Positions 56,503 through 64,000 of a stretch of DNA of 64,000 nucleotides are shown here, piece after piece. This stretch comes from Kribbella kalugense (GTDB taxonomy: Bacteria; Actinomycetota; Actinomycetes; Propionibacteriales; Kribbellaceae). How positions within the stretch are numbered: the stretch's first letter is position 1; each line of letters opens with the position of its first letter. Position numbers and translations under genes: made by a program. Location of the stretch: assembly GCF_004365875.1 (NCBI RefSeq), contig NZ_SODF01000001.1, positions 2,976,001 to 3,040,000 on the forward strand. Reading direction: 5' to 3'. The notes under the pieces were generated by a model. The model was not told the origin of the DNA. It made no database searches and saw only the letters and a list, made by a program, of their open reading frames with translations.

Positions 56503-58557
56503 TCACTGCTTCGGCTGGTTCTGCCCGGCCGGCGGGGCCGGCTTGATGTTGTACAGCGTCTCGTAGATCTTCCGGACCGCGTCGCCGCCGGCACCCGAAC
56601 CGGTACCGGACTGGCTGAGCATCATCACGACGGCGTACTGATCGGTGTACGACGCCAGCCACGACGTGGTCTGCTTGCCGTAGACCTCGGCCGTACCGGT
56701 CTTGGCCCGGACCGGGATCTTGTCGAGCGGGAAGCCCTGGAACTTCCACGCCGCCGTACCGGTCTTGGTGGTCTGCTTCAGCGCGTTGTCGATGTAGCGC
56801 AGGGTGGTCTTCGGGACCGGGAGCTTCGACTTCACCGTCGGCTTGATCTCGTGCGGCTTGCCGTTCGCGCCGACCCAAGACTGGACGACGCGCGGCTCGA
56901 AGAGGGTGCCGCCGTTCGACAGGGCCGAGTAGACGGTCGCGAGCTGCAGCGGGGTGACGGTGGTGTCGCCCTGGCCGATCGCGAAGTTGACCGCGTCACC
57001 CGCGCGGTACTTGTACCCGTCGACGCAGAACTCGCTGGCGAACTGCTTCAGGAACGCCGACGTCCCGGCGGGCGGGTTGGCCGACAGCTTGCAGTAGTAG
57101 TCCTTCATCGCGTCGTAGTACGTCTTCTTCCACTGGCGGTCCGCGATCCGGCCGCTCGCCTCGCCGGGCAGATCGACGCCCGTCGGCTTGCCGAGGCCGT
57201 ACTTCTTCGCCATCTCGACCAGCGGGTCGTAGGTGCTGATGTCGCTGGAGTTGCCGCCCTCCTTCAGCCAGAGCGCGTACGCGATCCGGTAGAAGAACGT
57301 GTCGCAGGACAGCGCCAGCGCCTGGTCGAAGCCGATCATCCCGTACGACGCGGACTCGTAGTTCTTGAACCGGCGGTTGCCGACCTCGAAGTACGACGAG
57401 CAGTCCTCTCGCGTCTTCGGACCGTACCCGGCGCCCATCGCGGCCGAGGTCGTGATCGGTTTGAACGTCGATCCCGGCGCGAGCTGCGCCTGCAGTGCGC
57501 GCGAGACCAGCGGCGTGCCGGACTTGGTCGAGTAGAGCGCGTCCAGCTCGCGCTGGCTGATACCGCCGACCCACACACCCGGGTCGTACGTCGGGTAGCT
57601 GGCCATCGCGACGACCCGGCCGGTCTTGGTGTCCATCACCACGGCGGCCCCGGAGTCGGCGACGTACTTCTTGTGCGTGACCGGGTCGGTCTGCTTCCGC
57701 GCGGTCATGATCGCGTTCTTCAGCTGGGTCTCGACCGAGGCCTGGATCCGCGCGTCGATCGAGGTGACCAGCGTCGCGCCCGGGATCGGGGCGGTCTGCT
57801 TCTGGATGCCGGTGGTGTAGCCGACCGGGTCGACGATGACGTCCTTCACACCGGGCGTGCCGCGCAGGAGCTGGTCGTACGAACGCTCGATGCCGGCTCG
57901 GCCGACCAGGTCCGACCGGTGCGGGACCGAGTCCTGCCCGGCCTTGTCCATATCCGCGAGCTCTTCGGTGGTGATCGGCGAGAGGTATCCGAGGATGTGG
58001 GCTGCGTTCACCTTGTAGGGCCCCGGGTACGCGCGGAGGGTCTGTGAGTCCGCGGCGACCCCGGGGAAGTCCTCGCGGCGCTCCATCACCTCGATCGCGA
58101 CCTGCTCGCTGACGTCCTTCGCGACTGGGATCGGCTGGTACGGCGTGCCGTTCCAGCAGGCGGGTGGTTTGGACGCGCCTGGCTCACCGCACAGCATGGT
58201 GCGGGCCTTGAGGTCCTTCGGTGTCTGGCCGAGCACCTTGGCCAGGCGGGCGAGTACGACGTTCTGCTGGCTGTCGGGGAGTTTGGCGAGCACGGACCGG
58301 TCGACGGTGATCATCAGCGAGACCCGGTTGCCGACCAGAGTCCGGCCTTTGGAGTCGACGATCGTGCCGCGCGGAGCCGGGATCAGGACCTGGCGGATGT
58401 GCTGTTGCGTCGCCGCCTGGCTGTAGTCGGCGCCGGACATCACCTGCATGTACCAGAGCCTCGCGAAAAGCGTGCACAGCAAGGAAAAAACCAGCACCCC
58501 GATCACAACCAATCGCAACCGAGCCTTGAGCGGAGCCTCAAACCCGTCCCAACTCAT
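56503..58557 (-). CDS. mrdA: Penicillin-binding protein 2 (peptidoglycan transpeptidase)
   Basis: 684 residues: one N-terminal membrane anchor (LRLVVIGVLVFSLLCTLFAR), a pedestal dimerisation domain, and a class B transpeptidase with SxxK in PGSTFKPI (active serine near 363), SCD near 419 and KTG in RAKTGTAE near 618. It crosslinks wall peptides during elongation, with RodA as glycan polymerase. The ATG overlaps the mreD stop (ATGA). Confidence 0.95.
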   Translation of the reverse strand: MSWDGFEAPLKARLRLVVIGVLVFSLLCTLFARLWYMQVMSGADYSQAATQQHIRQVLIPAPRGTIVDSKGRTLVGNRVSLMITVDRSVLAKLPDSQQNVVLARLAKVLGQTPKDLKARTMLCGEPGASKPPACWNGTPYQPIPVAKDVSEQVAIEVMERREDFPGVAADSQTLRAYPGPYKVNAAHILGYLSPITTEELADMDKAGQDSVPHRSDLVGRAGIERSYDQLLRGTPGVKDVIVDPVGYTTGIQKQTAPIPGATLVTSIDARIQASVETQLKNAIMTARKQTDPVTHKKYVADSGAAVVMDTKTGRVVAMASYPTYDPGVWVGGISQRELDALYSTKSGTPLVSRALQAQLAPGSTFKPITTSAAMGAGYGPKTREDCSSYFEVGNRRFKNYESASYGMIGFDQALALSCDTFFYRIAYALWLKEGGNSSDISTYDPLVEMAKKYGLGKPTGVDLPGEASGRIADRQWKKTYYDAMKDYYCKLSANPPAGTSAFLKQFASEFCVDGYKYRAGDAVNFAIGQGDTTVTPLQLATVYSALSNGGTLFEPRVVQSWVGANGKPHEIKPTVKSKLPVPKTTLRYIDNALKQTTKTGTAAWKFQGFPLDKIPVRAKTGTAEVYGKQTTSWLASYTDQYAVVMMLSQSGTGSGAGGDAVRKIYETLYNIKPAPPAGQNQPKQ

Positions 58558-59084
58558 GGGGCGACTCGGCGTTCGCGGGCGGGTTGGACTCGGCCCATGA
58601 TCCACATCACCAGGGGGATGACCACGATCGCGCCGACCACGTCGTACCCGGCGGCGATGCCGAGGCGGACGCCGAACTCGCCCCAGTCGACCGACGGATC
58701 GTGTAGCAACGAGCCGGTCGCGCTGTAGATGAAGAACGAGATCGCCGTACCGAGCACAACCGTCAACGCGACGCCCAGCGGTCCGACCGGCCCGCTCGAC
58801 TTCTCCCGGCGGATCAGACCGGCGACGTACCCCGCGATGGCCAGCGACAACGCCCACCGACCGGCCGTGTGGTCAGCCGGCGGCACGACGTCCATCAGCA
58901 GACCGCCCACGAACCCGGCGATCGCACCCCACTCCGGCCCACGCGACAGCGCGAGCGCGATCACCACGATCAGCGTCAGGTCGCACGTCACGCCGGCGAC
59001 CGCGATGTTGGTCAGCACAGACGTCTGCACGGTGACGGCGAGCATCAGGAAAAGGGCCGCCAACCCAATGCGTAAAGCGATCAC
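58554..59084 (-). CDS. mreD: Rod shape-determining protein MreD
   Basis: 176 residues, five or six transmembrane helices, with the MreD pattern GPEWGAIAGFVGGLLMDVVPP. It is an integral membrane component of the elongasome that links MreC to the wall synthases. It starts 1 bp after the mreC stop and overlaps the PBP2 gene by 4 bp. Confidence 0.93.
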   Translation of the reverse strand: MIALRIGLAALFLMLAVTVQTSVLTNIAVAGVTCDLTLIVVIALALSRGPEWGAIAGFVGGLLMDVVPPADHTAGRWALSLAIAGYVAGLIRREKSSGPVGPLGVALTVVLGTAISFFIYSATGSLLHDPSVDWGEFGVRLGIAAGYDVVGAIVVIPLVMWIMGRVQPARERRVAP

Positions 59085-59085
59085 G

Positions 59086-60003
59086 TCAGTTCCCCTTTCC
59101 GGTGATTTGGGCGCGCGGGGGCCGCGCGGGTGGTCCGGTCACTACTCCGACTGTGTCGATCCGGGTCGGGTCGACGTCCGGCTTGATGGTCGCGGTGGAG
59201 CCGAGCGAGCCTTCGTTCGGCGTCACCGAAGTGACGACGCCGATCGGCACACCCGGCACATACGGCGCGTTGCCGCTGGAGCCCCAGGTGACGATCCGGT
59301 CGCCGACCTTGGGCCGCGCCTTCGGGTCGACGAGTTTGTAGTCGAGGGTGCCGGCCACATCGCCACGTCCGGAGACGAAGCCGAGCGCGAGCGTCGAGTT
59401 CAGCCGACCGCCGACGGTCGAGTTGCGGTCGCCGATCAGCAGCACGGTCGCGGTCCCCGCGGTGGTGCGCACCACACGGCCGACCAGACCGGTCCCGTTC
59501 AGCACGGTCATGTCGGTGTGCACGCCGTCCGCCGTCCCGGCGTCGATCGTGACCGTGTGGCTGAACGTCTGGGCGCCACCGATCCCGATCACCCGGGCCG
59601 GCGTCATCGTGTACGCCGGCGCGATCTTGAGCAGCTTGTCCAGTTCCTGCGCCCGGTTGCGGGCGTAGTCGGAGGTGGTCAGCTCCTCGGTCAGATTCTC
59701 GTTGTCCTTCTTGAGTTTTTCGTTCTCTGCTTTCAACCTATCCATTTCCGCGAACCGGTCGCGGAGGTTGTCCACAGGCTGCCGGGCCGAGCTCGCGGTC
59801 GACTCCAGCGGGCCGAACACCCCGGCCGCGGCCTCCCGCAGCGGCTCGACCGGCGAACCGGCCGAGCGGCGGGCGTCGAGCACGATCAACGTGAAGCAGG
59901 CCAGGATCACCAGCACCAGCACGGTCCGGCGGCGACGGATCTGCCGCGGCATGCCGGTCGCGCGGACCAGGCCCTTGGCGGGGGTACCGAGGTCTTTGAG
60001 CAT
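59086..60003 (-). CDS. mreC: Rod shape-determining protein MreC
   Basis: 305 residues: one N-terminal TM helix (TVLVLVILACFTLIVL), a coiled coil (about 75-115, MDRLKAENEKLKKDNENLTE), and the paired beta-barrel domain with PARVIGIGG and GLVGRVVRTTAG. It acts on the outer face of the membrane, binding PBP2. The ATG at 60003 is 10 bp after the mreB stop. The C-terminus has a short Pro/Arg tail. Confidence 0.95.
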   Translation of the reverse strand: MLKDLGTPAKGLVRATGMPRQIRRRRTVLVLVILACFTLIVLDARRSAGSPVEPLREAAAGVFGPLESTASSARQPVDNLRDRFAEMDRLKAENEKLKKDNENLTEELTTSDYARNRAQELDKLLKIAPAYTMTPARVIGIGGAQTFSHTVTIDAGTADGVHTDMTVLNGTGLVGRVVRTTAGTATVLLIGDRNSTVGGRLNSTLALGFVSGRGDVAGTLDYKLVDPKARPKVGDRIVTWGSSGNAPYVPGVPIGVVTSVTPNEGSLGSTATIKPDVDPTRIDTVGVVTGPPARPPRAQITGKGN

Positions 60004-60013
60004 CGGGTGGACC

Positions 60014-61042
60014 TCAGCGCCGGTTGTCGGTGACCAGGATGCGGTTGAGGGTCTCGATGTTGTCGACGCACTTGCCGGCCCCGAGGACGACGGCGTCGAG
60101 CGGGTTGTCCGCGACATGGATCGGGATGCCGGTCTCGTGCCGGAGCCGCTCGTCCATGCCCTTCAGCAGCGCGCCGCCGCCGGTCAGCACGATCCCCCGG
60201 TCGACGATGTCGCCGGCCAGCTCCGGCGGGGTCTTGTCCAGGGTCGCCTTGACCGCGTCCACGATCGCGGTGATCGGCTCCTCGATCGCCTGCCGCATGT
60301 CGGCCGAGGACACCTTCACCGTCCGCGGCAGGCCGGACACCATGTCCCGGCCGCGGATCTCGCTGTCCGGGCCGTCGGTGGTCGGGAACGCCGACCCGAT
60401 CGTCATCTTGATCTGCTCCGAGGTCGCCTCGCCGAGCAGCAGCGAGAACTCCTTCTTGCAGTAGTTCACGATCGCCTTGTCGATGGCGTCGCCGGCCACC
60501 CGGATCGACTGACTGGTGACGATGCCGCCGAACGAGATGACCGCGACTTCCGTCGTACCGCCGCCGATGTCGACGACCATGTTGCCGGTCGCGTCGCGGA
60601 CCTCGAGGTTCGAGCCGAGCGCGGCGGCCATCGGTTCCTCGATGATGTAGACCTTGCGGGCGCCGGCCATGTAGCCGGCGTCGCGGACCGCGCGCTGCTC
60701 GACCGCGGTGATCCCGGACGGGACACAGACCACGATCCGCGGCTTGGCGAAGTACCGGCGCCGGTGGACGCGCTGGATGAAGTACCGCAGCATCTGCTCG
60801 GCGGCGTCGAAGTCGGCGATCACGCCGTCCTTGAGCGGCCGGATCGCGGTGATGTTGCCCGGCGTCCGGCCGATCATCTTCTTGGCCTCGTGGCCGAACG
60901 CGACCGCCTCGCGCGGATCGTCGGTGCGGGTCGCGACCACGGACGGCTCATTGAGTACGACGCCCCGTCCACGCACGTACACGAGAGTGTTCGCCGTTCC
61001 GAGATCGACCGCCATGTCGCGGCCGAGCATGCTGTTCGCCAC
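60014..61042 (-). CDS. mreB: Actin-like rod-shape protein MreB
   Basis: 342 residues with the actin ATPase motifs: phosphate-1 AVDLGTANTLVYV, connect-1 and phosphate-2 VVDIGGGTTEVAVIS, and adenosine motif GIVLTGGGALL. It forms membrane filaments that guide wall synthesis. The GTG at 61042 is chosen because GGAGG lies 7 nt upstream; GTG 61057 would put that site inside the gene. It is first in the mreBCD operon; its leader region runs to 61212. Confidence 0.96.
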   Translation of the reverse strand: MANSMLGRDMAVDLGTANTLVYVRGRGVVLNEPSVVATRTDDPREAVAFGHEAKKMIGRTPGNITAIRPLKDGVIADFDAAEQMLRYFIQRVHRRRYFAKPRIVVCVPSGITAVEQRAVRDAGYMAGARKVYIIEEPMAAALGSNLEVRDATGNMVVDIGGGTTEVAVISFGGIVTSQSIRVAGDAIDKAIVNYCKKEFSLLLGEATSEQIKMTIGSAFPTTDGPDSEIRGRDMVSGLPRTVKVSSADMRQAIEEPITAIVDAVKATLDKTPPELAGDIVDRGIVLTGGGALLKGMDERLRHETGIPIHVADNPLDAVVLGAGKCVDNIETLNRILVTDNRR

Positions 61043-61212
61043 CGCGGCACCTCCCACTCGACCACCTTCAGGCTAAGCGCCGCCCGCGCACAGCCAGTGG
61101 ACCGACACGACCGGCCCGTCCAGGAACAGATCGTATCGGTCCATTCACCTGCAGTCCGCAACGGCCTCCAGGTCGTCGACAGTTCCGGACCTGATCGTGC
61201 GAAGGTCCTTCG

Positions 61213-61623
61213 TCAGGGGAGGTCGGGGAACCAGAGCTTGATCTCCCGGCTCGCCGAGTCCTCGGAGTCGGAGCCGTGGACGAGGTTCTCGCGGTTGGAC
61301 AGCGAGTGGTCGCCGCGGATGGTGCCGGGGGCGGCCTTGCGGCCGTCGGTGGCGCCGTTCAGCGCGCGGATGACCTCGATCGCCTCGTCGCCCTCGAGCA
61401 CCATCGCGACCAGCGGGCCGCTGGTGACGAAGTCGCGCAGCGGCGGGTAGAAGGCCTTCTCGACGTGCTCGGCGTAGTGCTGATCGGCCATCTCGGCGTC
61501 GATCGTGCGCAGATCCATGGCGACGATCCGGAGTCCCTTGGACTCGAACCGGCCGAGCACCTCACCGACCAGGCCGCGGCGGACCGTGTCGGGCTTCAGC
61601 AGGACCAGCGTGCGCTGCGACAT
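61213..61623 (-). CDS. ndk: Nucleoside diphosphate kinase
   Basis: 136 residues, standard length. The phosphohistidine is H116 in NLVHGSDS, and the family start RTLVLLKPDTVRRGLVGEV is present. It equalises nucleoside triphosphate pools by phosphate transfer from ATP. GAGAGAG lies about 8 nt before the ATG. Placed between the DUF4233 and mreB genes. Confidence 0.97.
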   Translation of the reverse strand: MSQRTLVLLKPDTVRRGLVGEVLGRFESKGLRIVAMDLRTIDAEMADQHYAEHVEKAFYPPLRDFVTSGPLVAMVLEGDEAIEVIRALNGATDGRKAAPGTIRGDHSLSNRENLVHGSDSEDSASREIKLWFPDLP

Positions 61624-61661
61624 CTGTCAACTCTCTCTCGAAGTAGCTAGGGCGGATGAGC

Positions 61662-62012
61662 CTAACCGGTCTGGGCCTGACCGGTCTGGGCCTGGTGAGC
61701 TTTCTTGGCCTGCTCGATGCGGCGGCCGAGGACCATCGCGGCCACCCAGAAGCCGGCGAAGGCCAGGCCGAGGAGGAACATCACGGGTACGACGAAGCCG
61801 AGGCCGACCGCGCCGACCTGGACCACCGAGCCGAGCACGTAACCGGCCCGGAAGCGGAGCAGTCCGGCCGAGACAATCGCCAGTACAGCCAGACCGAGGC
61901 AGACCGGGACGGCCACCGCGGGCCGGACGCCGGCGACCGAGATCATCACCGGCGTGACCAGAGCCAGCAGCACGGTCTCGAACCCGAGGACGATCGACGC
62001 CAGAGACCTCAC
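61662..62012 (-). CDS. DUF4233 membrane protein
   Basis: 116 residues with four transmembrane helices and the conserved folC-linked DUF4233 pattern (SIVLGFETVLLALVTPVMI). The C-terminus ends in a small repeat, QAQTGQAQTG. Function unknown; its conserved place after folC suggests a shared regulon rather than a known reaction. Its GTG overlaps the folC stop by 4 bp. Confidence 0.88.
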   Translation of the reverse strand: MRSLASIVLGFETVLLALVTPVMISVAGVRPAVAVPVCLGLAVLAIVSAGLLRFRAGYVLGSVVQVGAVGLGFVVPVMFLLGLAFAGFWVAAMVLGRRIEQAKKAHQAQTGQAQTG

Positions 62013-63367
62013 TGTGCTTCCTTCTGCTTGCGGACCAGCAGCGCCCGCGCCTCACCAGCGGTAATGACCGAGCCGGTGATCAGTACGCCGCCGGTGCCCA
62101 TCGCGATCGCGTTCTCCTCGGCCAGCCGGATCGCGTCGTCGATCGCGTCGATCAGGTGCGGCCGCACCAGCACCCGCTCCTCGCCGAACACCTCGGCCGC
62201 CAGCTCCCCCAGCTCCTCGGCCGGCATCGAGCGCTCGACGAAGCTGTTCCGGGTGCAGACGACCGTCTCCATGATCGGCTCGTACGCCTCGAGGATGCCG
62301 TACACATCCTTGTCCTTCATGCATCCCAGTACGCCGATCAGCGGCTGGAACTGGAACGCCTCCGAGACCGTGGCCGCGGTCGCCTGGGCGCCATGCGGGT
62401 TGTGCGCGGCGTCGACGACGATAGTCGGGCTGTTCCGGACGACCTCCATCCGGCCCGGGCTGGTCACCTTCTCGAATCCGGCCCGCAGCAGCTCGACCGT
62501 GACCCGGCCCTCGTTCTCCGCGGTCGCTCCGAGCAAAGCCTCGACCGCGGCGACCGCAGTGGCGGCGTTGTGCGCCTGGTACTCACCGTGCAGCGGGATG
62601 AACAGCTCGTCGTACTCAGCGCCGAGGCCCTTGACCGAGATGACCTGCCCGCCGACCGCGAGCGTCCGGCTGACGACACCGAACTCGATCCCTTCGCGCG
62701 CGACCTGCGAGCCGACCTCGGCAGCCTTGCGGAGCAGGACCTCGAACACGTCCAGGCTCTGCTGCGACATCACCGTCGTACCGCCGGGCTTGATGATGCC
62801 CGACTTCTCGCCGGCGATCGTGACCGGATCCGCGCCGAGCAGGTGCGAGTGATCGACCGCGACCGGCGTGATCACCGAGACGATCCCGTCAGCCACGTTG
62901 GTCGCGTCCCAGCTCCCGCCCAGGCCGACCTCGATCACCGCGACATCGACCGGCGCGTCCGCGAACACGGCGAACGCCATCGCGGTGATCACCTCGAAGA
63001 ACGTCAGCGGGTGTTCCTGCTCGGCGTCGACGACATCCAGGTACGGCGCGATTTCGGCGTACGCCTCGACGAAGCGCTGCTCGCTGATCGGCTCACCGTC
63101 CAGCGTGATCCGCTCGCGCACCGACTCCAGGTGCGGACTCGTGAACCGGCCCGTCCGCAGCCCGGCCTCGCGCAGCAGGGTGTCGATCATGCGGGCCGTG
63201 GACGTCTTGCCGTTGGTCCCCGTCAGGTGCACCACCGGGTACGTCTTCTGCGGGTCGCCGAGCAGCTCGACGAGCCGCCGGACGCGCTCCAGGGTGGGCT
63301 CGATCTTGTGCTCCGGCCAGCGCTGCTGAAGCCGTGCCGATACCTCGGCATAGGAAAGGTCGCTCAT
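62009..63367 (-). CDS. folC: Folylpolyglutamate synthase / dihydrofolate synthase
   Basis: 452 residues of the Mur-ligase fold: P-loop TGTNGKTSTAR (49-59), SPHLESVRERI, EVGLGGSWDATN, and DAAHNPHG near 330. It attaches glutamate to dihydropteroate and extends folate polyglutamate tails. ATG 63367 is used; it has no ribosome-binding site, while TAGACT stands 10 nt upstream, so a short or absent leader is likely. It is divergent from valS, whereas many actinobacteria have valS and folC in the same direction. Confidence 0.95.
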   Translation of the reverse strand: MSDLSYAEVSARLQQRWPEHKIEPTLERVRRLVELLGDPQKTYPVVHLTGTNGKTSTARMIDTLLREAGLRTGRFTSPHLESVRERITLDGEPISEQRFVEAYAEIAPYLDVVDAEQEHPLTFFEVITAMAFAVFADAPVDVAVIEVGLGGSWDATNVADGIVSVITPVAVDHSHLLGADPVTIAGEKSGIIKPGGTTVMSQQSLDVFEVLLRKAAEVGSQVAREGIEFGVVSRTLAVGGQVISVKGLGAEYDELFIPLHGEYQAHNAATAVAAVEALLGATAENEGRVTVELLRAGFEKVTSPGRMEVVRNSPTIVVDAAHNPHGAQATAATVSEAFQFQPLIGVLGCMKDKDVYGILEAYEPIMETVVCTRNSFVERSMPAEELGELAAEVFGEERVLVRPHLIDAIDDAIRLAEENAIAMGTGGVLITGSVITAGEARALLVRKQKEAQ

Positions 63368-63440
63368 CAGAATGATCAGTCTAGAAGGGGCTGTGGATAA
63401 GCGTTCGGAGCACCCCTTGACAACCACTACGATTGTGCGC

Positions 63441-64000
63441 ATGAGCCAGACGTCCCGCGTTCCAGACAAGCCCACCCTCGAAGGCCTCGAGGAGAAGTGG
63501 GCGGCCGTATGGAAGGAGCAGCAGACCTACGCCTTCGACCGCACCGCCGAGCGTGCCGACGTGTACTCGATCGACACGCCGCCACCGACGGTCTCCGGGT
63601 CGCTGCACGTCGGGCACATCTTCAGCTACACCCACACCGACCTGGTCGCGCGGTTCCAGCGGATGCGCGGGAAGAAGGTCTTCTACCCGATCGGCTGGGA
63701 CGACAACGGCCTGCCCACCGAGCGCCGGGTGCAGAACTACTACGGCGTCAAGTGCGACCCGTCGCTGCCGTACGACCCGGACTTCACTCCGCCGGCCAAG
63801 CCGGACCCGAAGAAGCAGATCCCGATCTCCCGGCAGAACTTCGTCGACCTGTGCGGTGAGCTCACCCACATCGACGAGCAGTCGTTCGAGGCGATGTGGC
63901 GGCAGGTCGGCCTGAGCGTCGACTGGTCGTACCTCTACACGACGATCTCCGAGGACTCCCGGCGTACGTCCCAGCGCGCGTTCCTGCGGAACTTCGCCCG
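63441..64000 (+). CDS. valS: Valyl-tRNA synthetase, 5' part
   Basis: About 186 codons to the window edge. The class I signature HVGH (56-59) lies in GSLHVGHIFSYTHTD, followed by YPIGWDDNGLPTERRVQ, which is diagnostic for ValRS; the KMSKS end lies outside. It charges tRNA-Val with valine. The ATG has no ribosome-binding site; TACGAT lies 7 nt upstream, suggesting a leaderless transcript. The gap to folC is 73 bp. Confidence 0.95.
   Translation, partial: MSQTSRVPDKPTLEGLEEKWAAVWKEQQTYAFDRTAERADVYSIDTPPPTVSGSLHVGHIFSYTHTDLVARFQRMRGKKVFYPIGWDDNGLPTERRVQNYYGVKCDPSLPYDPDFTPPAKPDPKKQIPISRQNFVDLCGELTHIDEQSFEAMWRQVGLSVDWSYLYTTISEDSRRTSQRAFLRNFA

Noticed and set aside
63417-63422. TTGACA as the -35 box of valS
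   Set aside because: Only 5 bp separate it from the likely -10 TACGAT, far from the 16-19 bp required.

Overview
The window is a stretch of high-GC actinobacterial chromosome. Genes are dense, GTG starts are common, many genes overlap by 4 bp (ATGA/GTGA), and several starts look leaderless. The housekeeping gene set (rne, rplU, rpmA, obg, proB, proA, nadD, rsfS; mreBCD, PBP2, rodA; ndk, DUF4233, folC, valS) is the classical actinobacterial cell-shape/ribosome block. The accessory content (SARP/AfsR-type regulator, DrrAB-like exporter, many one-gene MarR/TetR/PadR/HxlR switches) suits a soil actinomycete of the Nocardioidaceae/Kribbella type. The genus is an impression, not a demonstrated identification.

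Layout. 1-18 kb is accessory: a MarR / haloalkane dehalogenase / epimerase group; Nudix, VOC and FAD-oxidoreductase genes; a MarR-PEBP pair; a 1042-residue AfsR-type regulator; an ABC-2 exporter with a divergent DUF4097 gene; a TetR-controlled efflux pump plus FAD monooxygenase cassette; a tRNA-Ala(GGC); and a methyltransferase. 18.6-20.4 kb is the nadD-rsfS-phosphatase group. 20.5-25.5 kb is a second accessory insert (Lrp, MFS, a HxlR-peroxiredoxin fusion, hydrolase, PadR-phosphopantetheinyl transferase) that separates nadD from proA. 25.5-35.2 kb is the conserved block proA - HXXEE membrane gene - proB - obg - rpmA - rplU - rne - TIGR03936 gene, read leftwards.

35.2-48.6 kb is a 13-kb insert of metabolic and secretion-related genes. 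It parts the two usually adjacent genes TIGR03936 and TIGR03960. It holds an M64 peptidase, an acyltransferase, pheA, a tandem GNAT, DedA, and a tightly coupled three-gene protease operon: an M43 metalloprotease carrying a seven-blade DUF346 propeller, a small unknown protein that appears to start at CTG, and an M28 peptidase carrying one leftover DUF346 blade. A tyrosine phosphatase-HAD fusion follows. 48.6-55.1 kb carries the TIGR03960 radical SAM gene and small regulator/hydrolase pairs. 55.3-61 kb is the mreB-mreC-mreD-PBP2-rodA operon, and 61.2-64 kb holds ndk, DUF4233, folC and a divergent valS.

Most promising unusual items: the protease/propeller operon, the regulator fused to a peroxiredoxin, the HXXEE gene coupled between proB and proA, the triple 11-bp palindrome array controlling the efflux/monooxygenase cassette, and several intergenic hairpins, one of which bounds a GNAT gene remnant. 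Nothing here is a CRISPR array, phage or complete insertion sequence. No stretch longer than 300 bases is left unexplained, except that about 130 bases (3565-3690) within a 454-base gap hold nothing I can name.
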